NCBI GenBank assembly: GCA_014885115.2
Contig: WKLE02000967.1
Span: 4,830 to 22,842 of the forward strand
DNA: 18,013 nucleotides
Direction of reading: 5' to 3'
From: Asterionellopsis glacialis
Taxonomy: Eukaryota; Bacillariophyta; Plagiogrammaphyceae; Rhaphoneidales; Asterionellopsidaceae
This document shows positions 9,634-17,631 of this stretch, piece by piece (position 1 is the first letter of the stretch; each line of letters begins with the position of its first letter). The position numbers were made by a program, and so were the translations under genes. The notes under the pieces were generated by a model. The model saw only the letters and a list, made by a program, of their open reading frames with translations. It ran no database searches and had not been told where the DNA came from.

Positions 9634-9789
9634 AGGAAGCTGCATGCTTTGGAAATTTGGGCTGGAAAATCAGTACCCGTATTCATCGTCCAAACATCAT
9701 CAATCCAGTCCATATCATAAATATTGATTTGCCATATTTCATGCAAAATTCGTTTCCGTAGCTCCGCCTCAACTTCTTCTCTTGTCAGG
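9634..9789 (-). pseudogene. Orphan exon-like open frame flanked by splice consensus
   Basis: The minus strand encodes 51 full codons of strongly protein-like sequence: an amphipathic start (LTREEVEAELRKRI), a Trp/Asp-rich middle (YDMDWIDDVW) and an end like DFPAQISKACSFL. It is bounded by a TCTACTCTTAG acceptor and a GTGAGT donor, with matching phase (2) on both sides, so it would be a symmetric internal exon. No companion exons were recognised: upstream lies the TPR gene on the other strand, starting 69 bp away, and downstream sequence is repeat-rich. It may be a captured or decayed exon, or part of an unrecognised gene. I do not recognise the family. Confidence 0.45.
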
Positions 9790-9857
9790 CTAAGAGTAGA
9801 CTACTTACATTGAGATAAAGATCCATAAAAAAACAAAAGAAGTGAAATCGTCCAAAG

Positions 9858-10595
9858 ATGGACGCCTCAATGGAAAGAAGACACCGCACAAAACTTGTGA
9901 AAGCTGCATCCGATAAAGAGCTGCACACAAAAGCACCATTGCGCTTTTGGGATAAACCTTTATCTGAACGCCATCTCCTATTGGACAGAAGTGACAGCTC
10001 TTTGGCGCTCTCGCACATGATTTTTCGGTCTTCAAATCGTCAAGCAACATATTCTTCGGGATCAAAATTGACCCTTAAACCTAGCAAAACACCAGATACC
10101 ATTATGGAACTCAATGCTGAAAGATTGGAACTCATGCTTTGTTCTCACAACTCTGGTGATCAGTTTGTAGGATTAAGGGCAAAGTACATCAGTTCACCAA
10201 CTGGAGTATTGTTGCATCAAGAATATGAAGATATTGCCATAGGTCTCTCTGAAATTCTATCCAAAAAGCCATCAGATTCAGACCATGTACATAAAGATAT
10301 CATGTTCTGCCACGAGAGCACAGGTATATGCCATTATCGGAAAGGAGATTATGAGTCAGCCATCGTGTCCTTTACGAAAGTCTTGTGGCTGCAAAAGGCA
10401 GCAGCAAATAGCTTATACATGGGCCAAACTCAACACAGATTGGCATTGGCATACGAAAAGTTGGGTTGTACGACGACTGCTCTGGATCTGCTAGAGAAGG
10501 CTAGAAAAGCCATTAAGAAATCTGGCGTGCATGACAGTCATCCTTCGTATATAGCTGTTACACATCAGACCAAGCTCCTGAAATCGACCTTTTAG
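9858..10595 (+). CDS. Small TPR-repeat protein, function unknown
   Basis: A single-exon gene of 245 residues. The ATG is preceded in frame by TGA at 9843, so no longer start exists without an upstream exon. Residues 1-80 are basic and Ser-rich without a domain. Residues about 82-135 look helical. Two tetratricopeptide repeats follow at about 148-181 (GICHYRKGDYESAIVSFTKVL) and about 189-222 (LALAYEKLGCTTTALDLLEKA). They show the usual Gly/Ala at position 8, Tyr at 11 and Ala at 20. TPRs form helical hairpins that bind partner proteins; two copies are few, and the pair resembles those of kinesin-light-chain or NB-ARC-associated TPR proteins. There is no signal peptide or membrane segment, so it is probably cytosolic or nuclear. 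It is convergent with the transporter gene, with about 200 bp between stops. The partner cannot be inferred. Confidence 0.85.
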   Translation: MDASMERRHRTKLVKAASDKELHTKAPLRFWDKPLSERHLLLDRSDSSLALSHMIFRSSNRQATYSSGSKLTLKPSKTPDTIMELNAERLELMLCSHNSGDQFVGLRAKYISSPTGVLLHQEYEDIAIGLSEILSKKPSDSDHVHKDIMFCHESTGICHYRKGDYESAIVSFTKVLWLQKAAANSLYMGQTQHRLALAYEKLGCTTTALDLLEKARKAIKKSGVHDSHPSYIAVTHQTKLLKSTF

Positions 10596-10794
10596 ATAAA
10601 GGAATTTTACGAAGGCAGTGGAGAACCCTTGTATGATATCTGCGTTTTTTGTTCAAATAGAGGAAGCTTTTTACGTTTAGAATGATGAAAAGCTACATAT
10701 TGTATGCTGTTTGTAAAATTATAGTTTGCAAGTGTTACAATAGTGTGCGCTTTATTTTCGAGAGGGTCACCTCTTCGTTTTGATACTAAATATA

Positions 10795-13554
10795 TCACGT
10801 AAGCGAAAGACGTGTCATGAAGTCTAATTGGTTTTCCCTTGAAAGTGGCATACTCGATTCAGAGTCACCACCTTCTTCATCATCGTGAGAAATTCGAATT
10901 TCTTCATCAGTACCCTTTTCCGAATCTTTAATTTCTTCTATAGGTGGTGGTGCCATGTCGTAGATAAATACCCCACCTATGATCAATGTAAAACCAACCC
11001 AAAAAAGAGGTTCAGGCACGATACGTTCTCCAAAGATAGAGAACAACACTGACCATAGATTCGCTGTCAACAACGATAGGTTCAATAGAGCTGCCTCTGA
11101 TATGAATAAGTATTGCGCTTTCCCAATGAACATAAAAGAAGTCGCCATTGACCCAGCTAGAAGGAACGCCAGTCTTGCTTTAGTCGTACATTGCAATCCA
11201 TGTTCGTCATCATCCATGAATAGTTCTTCGTTCTGATGCGATCCAAAGAAGCGATGTATTGATTGGGGATCAAAAATAGCGAGTTGAATATACGAAATAA
11301 GCAATCCAAAGAGGCCAAGCATAGCTATACATTCAGTTGGACCACCCATATTCCGTACAGAGCATTCCATCATTACATCACCCATCCCAAGTAAAATGGC
11401 TCCCATGGCTGCAAGAATGTCACCAAATACTTTTTGCGATGTGTCACTTTCTACCACTACATCTTCTCCCTGTTTTTGTACTGAAGTCATTTGATATTCA
11501 ACATCTGCTGCGTAATCTGAAAATATGTTGAAAAATATCCCTACCATACAAACAAATGCACCGAGGATGTGTACACGTACATATCGATGTTGTAGCCATA
11601 CGCTTGATAATATCATGGCAGATATGATTGCCAGAGAATCAATCACCATGATAGACATCAAGGATGAATGCCGTAGTGCATAGAAAATAAAAAGATTGGC
11701 TTCGACATTCATTAATGCCAATAAAAAGTAAAAACATAGCAATGATGAATCTGTTGGTATAAACCCCAATAAAAATGTTTTCTGAGGCGGTTCATCATCG
11801 TCGTCATCATCCTCATGATTGTTTCTAGTTTCTTGGCTCCTATCTTGCCTAGCGTTCAAATCTGCCATTTCAGTTAAATGAAGATCATCAGGATCGCCAA
11901 CATCACCGCCATGGAAGTATCCTGAAACACCCATACTTGGAGATTGTAAAAATCTTCGTGATGGTATTTGTTTACTATTTTTTCTTGTAGCTTTACTGGT
12001 CTTCATTTTGCTTTCCGGCAAGCCTTTGTTTTCGTGTTGTTCTTGTTGTTCGGTGTTTAGACTTAGTCTTTTTGGTGTTTTGGTTGTTGATGTTATACTT
12101 GATCTCTTTGTGGTTGCCGATGGTGTTGGAGTTTCAACATCAGCAACAGCACCACTATCACCATCATTATCGTCATCAGCATCGAGCATCGCTGAATTTG
12201 TCATTTGCACATTTGAATTACGCCGTACCAAATCCGTAAAGTTCGAACCGTACTCATCTTGATCTAGTTCTTTCTTATTGAAATAATCACGTTTCATAAC
12301 AGCCACAGCACGTGTCACATCACCAAATCTATAGGCAAGTATATCAGCCATACTGCCTTTTCCAGTATATTGTAAAAGAATATTACGTACTTGCGCAAGT
12401 TCTTTGTCACCACCGGATGGACGTTCTCCAGCTTGATCCATACGTAACGCTACATCCCCAGCACTCCCACTACCCGCACTTTGTTTTTCATTATATATCG
12501 TCATTTCAGATGTTGATGCTGAGAAGGAGGAGGGTGCTGCTGTTCTTAAAGATTTGTACACATTAATTCGTTGTTGACATCGTTCATCTAATGTCAATGC
12601 CAAATGTTTTAATAATCGATCATTCCGATTTTGATCTTCTAATATAACATTCTTAATCATATCAATTAATAATTGATCTGGCATGAATCGTGAAGCTGGA
12701 CGGATCCCCTTTTCCATCGATGTGAGCAGTCGACACATTAATACAATACTCCGTAATGACCAATTATCAGGATGGAATATCATATGTCGTATGGCTTGAA
12801 CAACATGATCTATATCATAAGACTCATCACTCCCTGTAATATCCACCAATTCTTGTTTCAATATATTTAATTCTATTTCTGTCAAATCAATGGGTACTTG
12901 TGTCGTATCTTCGATAGATGATCGAAAGAATACAGAAGAATCATTCGTCTTATTTTTGTTTTTGTAATTAGTCGTATTGTTGTTCTCAGATTCATCACCA
13001 CCACCCTGACACGCCCTGATAAATGCCAATAGCAAGGCGTAGATTACCAATATGGTATAAATCAAGGCATTCGATAAATGTGGTGCGGACATGCCACATT
13101 GTGATAGGAGTGTTGATTGACTTGCACCCGAACATGCCCATAACAAACTTAATAATTGTCCAAAAGCTAATACCTTCCAATGATGTACAAGTATCATGGC
13201 TGTCAAATTTTCTTTTATATCTGATGCTGCTTCACTGACAATTGATGCTACACAGGAAGCCGAAGCAGCAGTACCAGCAACGCTGCTGGATGTGATTTCT
13301 CGTGCGTGCAGATTAAAGGCACTATTTAAATCACGTATACTACGTGGTTGATAATTAGCAGAATTAGAATAGTAAGATTGCCGTTGCTGTTGTCGCTGTT
13401 GTCGCCGTTGTTGCCCTTGTCGTTCGTGACCACTATACACTATGCTAGGTTCATCGCGTTCAAGATGTGTCCGTATTCGTGACCTACTACTTGCGGGTCT
13501 ACCACTAGTAGTAGAGGAGTTGTTGTTCTCATAATCTCGTGTGGAGGAAGACAT
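10795..13554 (-). CDS. SLC35F-type (DUF914) drug/metabolite transporter with large cytosolic insert
   Basis: An uninterrupted frame of 919 residues from ATG 13554; an upstream TTG at 13590 is in frame but is not needed. Residues 1-120 are Ser/Asn/Gln/Arg-rich. Ten membrane segments are visible: TM1 about 126-148 (AFGQLLSLLWA), TM2 159-179, TM3 603-625, TM4 632-652, TM5 659-679, TM6 710-730, TM7 743-762, TM8 794-816, TM9 821-841 and TM10 850-868. The SLC35F1/F2 signatures are present: GQLLSL in TM1, ALMNVEANLFIFYAL in TM3, and NLSLLTANLWSVLF in TM9 matching the family's NLGILTADLYSL. The C-terminus is acidic and cytosolic. SLC35F members are poorly characterised carriers of the DMT superfamily, often endomembrane or plasma membrane; the substrate is unknown. 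The oddity is about 410 residues (180-592) between TM2 and TM3 where animal homologues have a short loop. It reads leftward from a shared 1.2-kb spacer with the GTPase gene. Confidence 0.9.
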   Translation of the reverse strand: MSSSTRDYENNNSSTTSGRPASSRSRIRTHLERDEPSIVYSGHERQGQQRRQQRQQQRQSYYSNSANYQPRSIRDLNSAFNLHAREITSSSVAGTAASASCVASIVSEAASDIKENLTAMILVHHWKVLAFGQLLSLLWACSGASQSTLLSQCGMSAPHLSNALIYTILVIYALLLAFIRACQGGGDESENNNTTNYKNKNKTNDSSVFFRSSIEDTTQVPIDLTEIELNILKQELVDITGSDESYDIDHVVQAIRHMIFHPDNWSLRSIVLMCRLLTSMEKGIRPASRFMPDQLLIDMIKNVILEDQNRNDRLLKHLALTLDERCQQRINVYKSLRTAAPSSFSASTSEMTIYNEKQSAGSGSAGDVALRMDQAGERPSGGDKELAQVRNILLQYTGKGSMADILAYRFGDVTRAVAVMKRDYFNKKELDQDEYGSNFTDLVRRNSNVQMTNSAMLDADDDNDGDSGAVADVETPTPSATTKRSSITSTTKTPKRLSLNTEQQEQHENKGLPESKMKTSKATRKNSKQIPSRRFLQSPSMGVSGYFHGGDVGDPDDLHLTEMADLNARQDRSQETRNNHEDDDDDDEPPQKTFLLGFIPTDSSLLCFYFLLALMNVEANLFIFYALRHSSLMSIMVIDSLAIISAMILSSVWLQHRYVRVHILGAFVCMVGIFFNIFSDYAADVEYQMTSVQKQGEDVVVESDTSQKVFGDILAAMGAILLGMGDVMMECSVRNMGGPTECIAMLGLFGLLISYIQLAIFDPQSIHRFFGSHQNEELFMDDDEHGLQCTTKARLAFLLAGSMATSFMFIGKAQYLFISEAALLNLSLLTANLWSVLFSIFGERIVPEPLFWVGFTLIIGGVFIYDMAPPPIEEIKDSEKGTDEEIRISHDDEEGGDSESSMPLSRENQLDFMTRLSLT

Positions 13555-14753
13555 TGATTCTCTATGGTTCCGTTTGTTGTAAACTGACAATTTCTTCCGT
13601 GTGCTGCTGTCAATCTACGTTATCTGATGTAGGTGTATGCCCAATCACAACTCGCAACGCCATGAGCTATCAGTCGCGAAAGAGAAAATCCAACAAACTT
13701 GCTGAGATACTCTCAAGAAGACAACACACCAACTAAAAAAGTTGAGTAACTGCTGGTACCTGTACAGTCAAGTGTCGACATTCGACATAGCGGGATCAAC
13801 AGCAGCCTTTTTTTAACAGGAGTCTTGAGTAGTACTAACTTATGTACCCAGTAGTACGGAGTTGTGTTTTATTTTTAAAGAAAATGCGTTGAGACCTTTG
13901 AAAGTTGGCATAATCGATATCAGTATATCATACATTTTTTCAAGATCATAAAAGGGATTGCTTGTTTTACAACTATATTGAAGAGTGTTCCGTACCAGAG
14001 GTCATTCCAAGAGACCTCTGGTACAAAGTCATTTACAATACTACTTAAATCTTGGAGGTAGAAATCATTTATTTTTTTGACTTGGGGAACTCTAATCCTA
14101 TAATGAAATATAAAATTTCATGAACGTCTAATGAACATTTGACTTCGTATATTGACATCAATGTGGTCCAAATTGAAACTGTCTACAAAACTTGAAAATA
14201 CAGTAGTCATCCAGGTTTATGAATAATATAGGTAATGGGCACTTTTGTCTGTAGTGTTGTGCTATCTGTGTAACAATTTAGTTTCCTTTGCTCAAAATTC
14301 GATCCGTTGAGCCCGTACCTCTACTCCTAACAGTATCAGAAGAAAGTAAAGATTTTTAGTTCATCGAGGAGCAAAACAACGAGAAAACCGCAAATGTCCG
14401 CTTCGTGTAACCCGCTCTGCATGCAATAATGCCAGCCAATGCCCTCTGCACGAGCTCGTACGGTGTATTCTGCAAGCACGAAAACCCAACACAGTAGAGT
14501 TCAACCCCCCGAATCCAAGACACAAGAGGACTCCGACAGGACTCAATGTACTGATAGCGGTGGTATTTAGGTTACGCAATTCATTGATCTAAACATTGTG
14601 TCGCAGAGATCGTACGAGGGATCGAGCAAAAGTCATAGCTTTACTACTCCTTTCTTGAACGGAGCATATTCATTTTCATTTGAGGTCCATCAAAATAATA
14701 CTAATACTTTTACATCCATCCGCCAATTTAAAATCCATCAAACTCAAAAAATC
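13555..14753. promoter_or_regulatory. Divergent intergenic region between SLC35F and Arf-like genes
   Basis: About 1.2 kb between two divergently transcribed starts, so it should hold both promoters; I could not assign a transcription start. It contains GGTACC-type sequences (13755), several TAGTAC motifs (13800-13860), and a strong hairpin at 13992-14024. A GC-richer block (about 14370-14560) contains a plus-strand open frame of about 80 codons with no ATG (14349-14594) and no recognised domain. Confidence 0.5.
13992..14024. repeat. Perfect 12-bp inverted repeat, 9-nt loop
   Basis: GTACCAGAGGTC (13992-14003) pairs exactly with GACCTCTGGTAC (14013-14024). No T-run follows, and it lies far from either gene end, so it is not read as a terminator. 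It combines the GTACC and AGAGGTC elements seen in the 8.7-9.6 kb repeat cluster. Confidence 0.9.
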
Positions 14754-16085
14754 ATGTTTAGTTTAGCTGCAGGTTTGTATGAAACCTACATAGCGCCACC
14801 TCAAATAAATATATTATTAGTGGGTCAAGAAAAAGTTGGAAAAACAACATTACTGGAACGAGTCAAAGTCACTGAATTTTCAAAGAATCCAACTGTTTCC
14901 AAACAGCAGCAGCAGCAGCAGCAAGAAACGACAACGACAATAAAGCGAGGACGAAGTTTTCTTTGTCCTGCACCAAGTCGATATGCAAATGCCAAGGATG
15001 ATGATGACACTAATACTAATAATGATCCAAACGGCACAACAACAACAACGGAGGAACAGCAAAAGGAACTTCAAAAATCACTCTTGTCCGCAGTAGAAAA
15101 TCCAATACTAATAGCGAGGAGTAGTAGTTCTCAACAATCACAATTGCAGTCAAATTATTATGACAGGAATAATGACGTCCCAGAAACAAATAGACAAAGT
15201 AGTATGGAAGATATTCCCATTGATGACAATGGTGATGATAATTGTGATTCTTCCATTGTAGAAGACGATGATACTAATGGTTCTGACGATGATGATTCAG
15301 ACAACCATGCAAACTATGATTTAAAACCTGGTGCACACATGTTGCATAAAGACAAAATAAGACCTACATGTAAGTTGTGACTTTTTGATTTCTTGCTGTA
15401 TTTGTCTTTCAAACTTGTTTGGCAAGTTATGAGTTACAAACAATTTTTGGATGGCCTCCTTCACTCACGACTCTATAATTTTTTCTTGCTCCCTCGCTCC
15501 CTCCTTTCTTGCTCACTTTTCATATTCTATACTTGCCATGGTATGTTGACTAAAATTAAAATAATGTTAGATGGAATGAATCTTGCGAAACTTGAAATGT
15601 GTACAGCTAAATGTCATTTTTGGGATTTAGGTGGTAAAATGAAAGATATACGTAAACGATATTATGCCGATGCCGATGCTCTTGTGTATGTCGTACCCTT
15701 TAATATCCAACAACAGCAACAACAACAAAATGGTCGAAAATATACAACAATGAATGACAAGGAAATACAACAACAGCAATTAATATTATTGGAAGAAATA
15801 CAAACACAATTATCCGATTTAGTTCCTGTGTTGGTTTTTGTCAATATCAAGGGTATCCGAAGCAGCAGTGGTCATAATACGAGTGAATATCAATCTCTCT
15901 TATCATCCAGTATAGGGAGTGGCATAGTATCTGAATTAAAGAAAACACATTCAAATGTGACCGTCATGGTTGGATCTGCACGAACAGGACAAGGTGTACG
16001 ATCTGCATTCGAATGGTTAATACCAATTGCCAAACAACAACAAGTCAAACGACAACAAGTGCAATTAGATAAATATCATGATTAA
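14754..16085 (+). CDS. ARFRP1/Arl3p-like Arf-family GTPase, divergent, 2 exons
   Basis: Exons 14754-15369 and 15571-16085 give 376 residues; the family is about 200. ATG 14754 is chosen because MFSLAAGLYETYI matches the ARFRP1/Arl3p N-terminus, where Met-Phe is acetylated and binds Sys1 at the trans-Golgi rather than being myristoylated. The P-loop GQEKVGKT is at 24-31. The switch I Thr lies in IRPTYGMN at about 205, and switch II is FWDLGGK at 222-228. Loop G5 is SARTGQG at 341-347, and FEWLI near the end matches the family's IEWL/IEWM. Oddities: a ~150-residue insert (about 43-195) of poly-Gln, Ser, Asn and acidic runs between P-loop and switch I; a second poly-Gln run at 252-258; Lys228 replacing the catalytic Gln; and NIKG (297-300) in place of NKxD. 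ARFRP1 recruits Arl1 and golgins to the trans-Golgi. This protein probably binds nucleotide poorly or differently. Assignment to the Arf family is firm; ARFRP1 is likely. Confidence 0.85.
15370..15570 (+). other. Intron of the Arf-like gene (201 bp, GT-AG, phase 1)
   Basis: The donor GTAAGT starts at 15370 and the acceptor ATGTTAG ends at 15570. Joining ACA-T with AT-GGA-ATG gives Thr-Tyr-Gly-Met-Asn, restoring the Arf PTxGxN motif of switch I. Reading through meets TGA at 15378. The junction falls directly next to the switch I Thr. Confidence 0.9.
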
Positions 16086-16305
16086 GGACATGTAGTAGTT
16101 TTAAAAAAAGAGAGAAAACGGCAGGAAGACTTTTAGACTGTACGCACTCTTTCGTAAAACTCTAGTAGAGAAGGAAATCCATAGTTTTTTATCCACTAGC
16201 GTAGGAAAACGTTCTCCTTCGCCTTCTGATATATCATGCCTTTTTTTGGCCTTTTCTCATATCCAAGTTATTCAAGTACCCTCGTATTCTCCAGTTTAAA
16301 GTCAT

Positions 16306-17631
16306 TCAGTCACAACTACTTGAACGACGAACACTAGATGCTCTTCTTTGGGCAGGGAAACAGCAGCTCTTATTTCGTTTTTGATACTCGACTATTGTTG
16401 TTTCTTCTTTACAAGTTTTACCATTTTGTTCATTCCGAAAAGTTGATTCTTCACGACTGACGGTACTACTAGTACTACTAGTACTACTAGTACCATAATC
16501 ACATCTTGTACTTCTTCTTGATTCAGCAAATAAATTTGGATTTTCTTGTACAAAGTAATAAATGAAACTTGGATCTTCCAATAGCGCCACCTTGGTCAAG
16601 ATGTATGGCCAAATAGCATCAGGGACACATATCGGTTCTTGATATAATATTTTTCTTCCAATGGTGTTCAAGGTCAAGTATATATCCCTTTCACTGTCTA
16701 AACAACAGTATCCACAACAATTTGAGGGTGGTGGCGAGATGTACAAATGTAATTCTTCCATGAAAAAATTATATCGCAAGCCTTTTTGTATGATACATGT
16801 TGCACCAACTCTAGTGATAGGATTTACCACCAAATTCATGTACCGTAACCCTTGATTACGTTGTAACAATGTTGCTATACATTTCGCTCCTTGATCGGTT
16901 ATACGATTCCCTTCTAAATCCAATTCTTCCAAGGTATGGTTATGACTTTTCAAAAGACCTTGAACCAATGCAGCAATACCCTTGTCACCAATGTTATTGT
17001 AAAATAAATTCAATACTCGTAATCTTGTATTACCACCTCCACCTCCACTATCACTTGCTATTATACTACTACTTTGTTGAAGGAATGCCATTCCTATTGC
17101 CTTGGCACCCTGTTCGCCAATTTTAGCACCGTATAAAAATAGTTTTTCTAATCTTGAAGTATCATTCACAATGACACTTGTGACCAATGCCTTGACACTA
17201 TTGACATGTATTCGAGGATGCTCATCATCATCACAATTTTGATAAGGACGACGATGACCACCACCACTTTCAATCACTAAACTTAATTCTTTTAATTTTG
17301 TGTTATGTCTCAATGCCTGTGCTAATGCCAAGGCACTAACATGATCAATTTTAGCTCTATATAGTTCAACTTGTTTTAAGGATCGATCATTACAAGATAG
17401 ACGCTCACAGATTTCTTGTAAATTTTTGATATTGGTAGCATTACTACAAGGGCATATGATAAAGAATGGTTTACGCCACCATTTGAGAGGAAACGTCTTG
17501 TCCATCATGAGAATATTATAATTATCATTGTTATTATCATTATTTTGGTCGGTAGCAGCAGTAGTGTTATGAAGGGATGATATGGAAGGAAGATCCGAGT
17601 CTTCCAATAACATGGATGATTCTTGTCCCAT
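16306..17631 (-). CDS. Leucine-rich-repeat (RNI/NLRC3-like) protein with potential N-myristoylation start
   Basis: A single exon of 441 residues from ATG 17631. The start Met-Gly-Gln-Glu-Ser-Ser fits the N-myristoylation rule (Gly2, Ser6). Residues 20-40 are Asn/Asp-rich. WWRKPFFIICPC (50-62) is a short hydrophobic/Cys patch, too short for a clear membrane span but possibly palmitoylated. Ribonuclease-inhibitor-type leucine-rich repeats run from about 85 to 300: 85-107, 113-154 (carrying a Gly/Arg/His/Asp insert), 161-184, 204-227, 234-256, 262-282 and a last partial from 291. LxxLxLxxNxIxDxGxxxL is clearest at 234-256. A C-terminal block (320-370, INTIGRK-like, WPYIL, FVQENP) resembles a tail that I recall in many diatom LRR proteins. 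The end is Ser/Arg/Cys-rich with RRAS- and RRSS-type phosphorylation candidates. LRRs bind proteins; the partner is unknown. It is convergent with the Arf-like gene, with 220 bp between stops. Confidence 0.85.
   Translation of the reverse strand: MGQESSMLLEDSDLPSISSLHNTTAATDQNNDNNNDNYNILMMDKTFPLKWWRKPFFIICPCSNATNIKNLQEICERLSCNDRSLKQVELYRAKIDHVSALALAQALRHNTKLKELSLVIESGGGHRRPYQNCDDDEHPRIHVNSVKALVTSVIVNDTSRLEKLFLYGAKIGEQGAKAIGMAFLQQSSSIIASDSGGGGGNTRLRVLNLFYNNIGDKGIAALVQGLLKSHNHTLEELDLEGNRITDQGAKCIATLLQRNQGLRYMNLVVNPITRVGATCIIQKGLRYNFFMEELHLYISPPPSNCCGYCCLDSERDIYLTLNTIGRKILYQEPICVPDAIWPYILTKVALLEDPSFIYYFVQENPNLFAESRRSTRCDYGTSSTSSTSSTVSREESTFRNEQNGKTCKEETTIVEYQKRNKSCCFPAQRRASSVRRSSSCD
16463..16489. 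repeat. Coding minisatellite, three perfect 9-bp units
   Basis: GTACTACTA is repeated three times head to tail within the LRR gene and encodes a Ser-Ser-Thr tripeptide repeat (about residues 382-390). The unit length is a multiple of three, so copy-number change would keep the frame. Confidence 0.9.

Noticed and set aside
9785..10065. Minus-strand frames overlapping the TPR gene 5' end, possibly splicing into the orphan exon
   Set aside because: The needed intron would be only 19 nt, and the frames are antisense to a convincing TPR gene; treated as coincidence.
13555..13590. 12-codon N-terminal extension of the transporter
   Set aside because: It starts at TTG, unlikely in a nuclear gene; the first ATG at 13554 is used instead.
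14598..14753. 52-codon in-frame extension of the Arf-like gene upstream of ATG 14754
   Set aside because: It begins with GTG, not ATG, and the Arf-family N-terminus (MFSL...) starts exactly at 14754; the extension has no Arf similarity.
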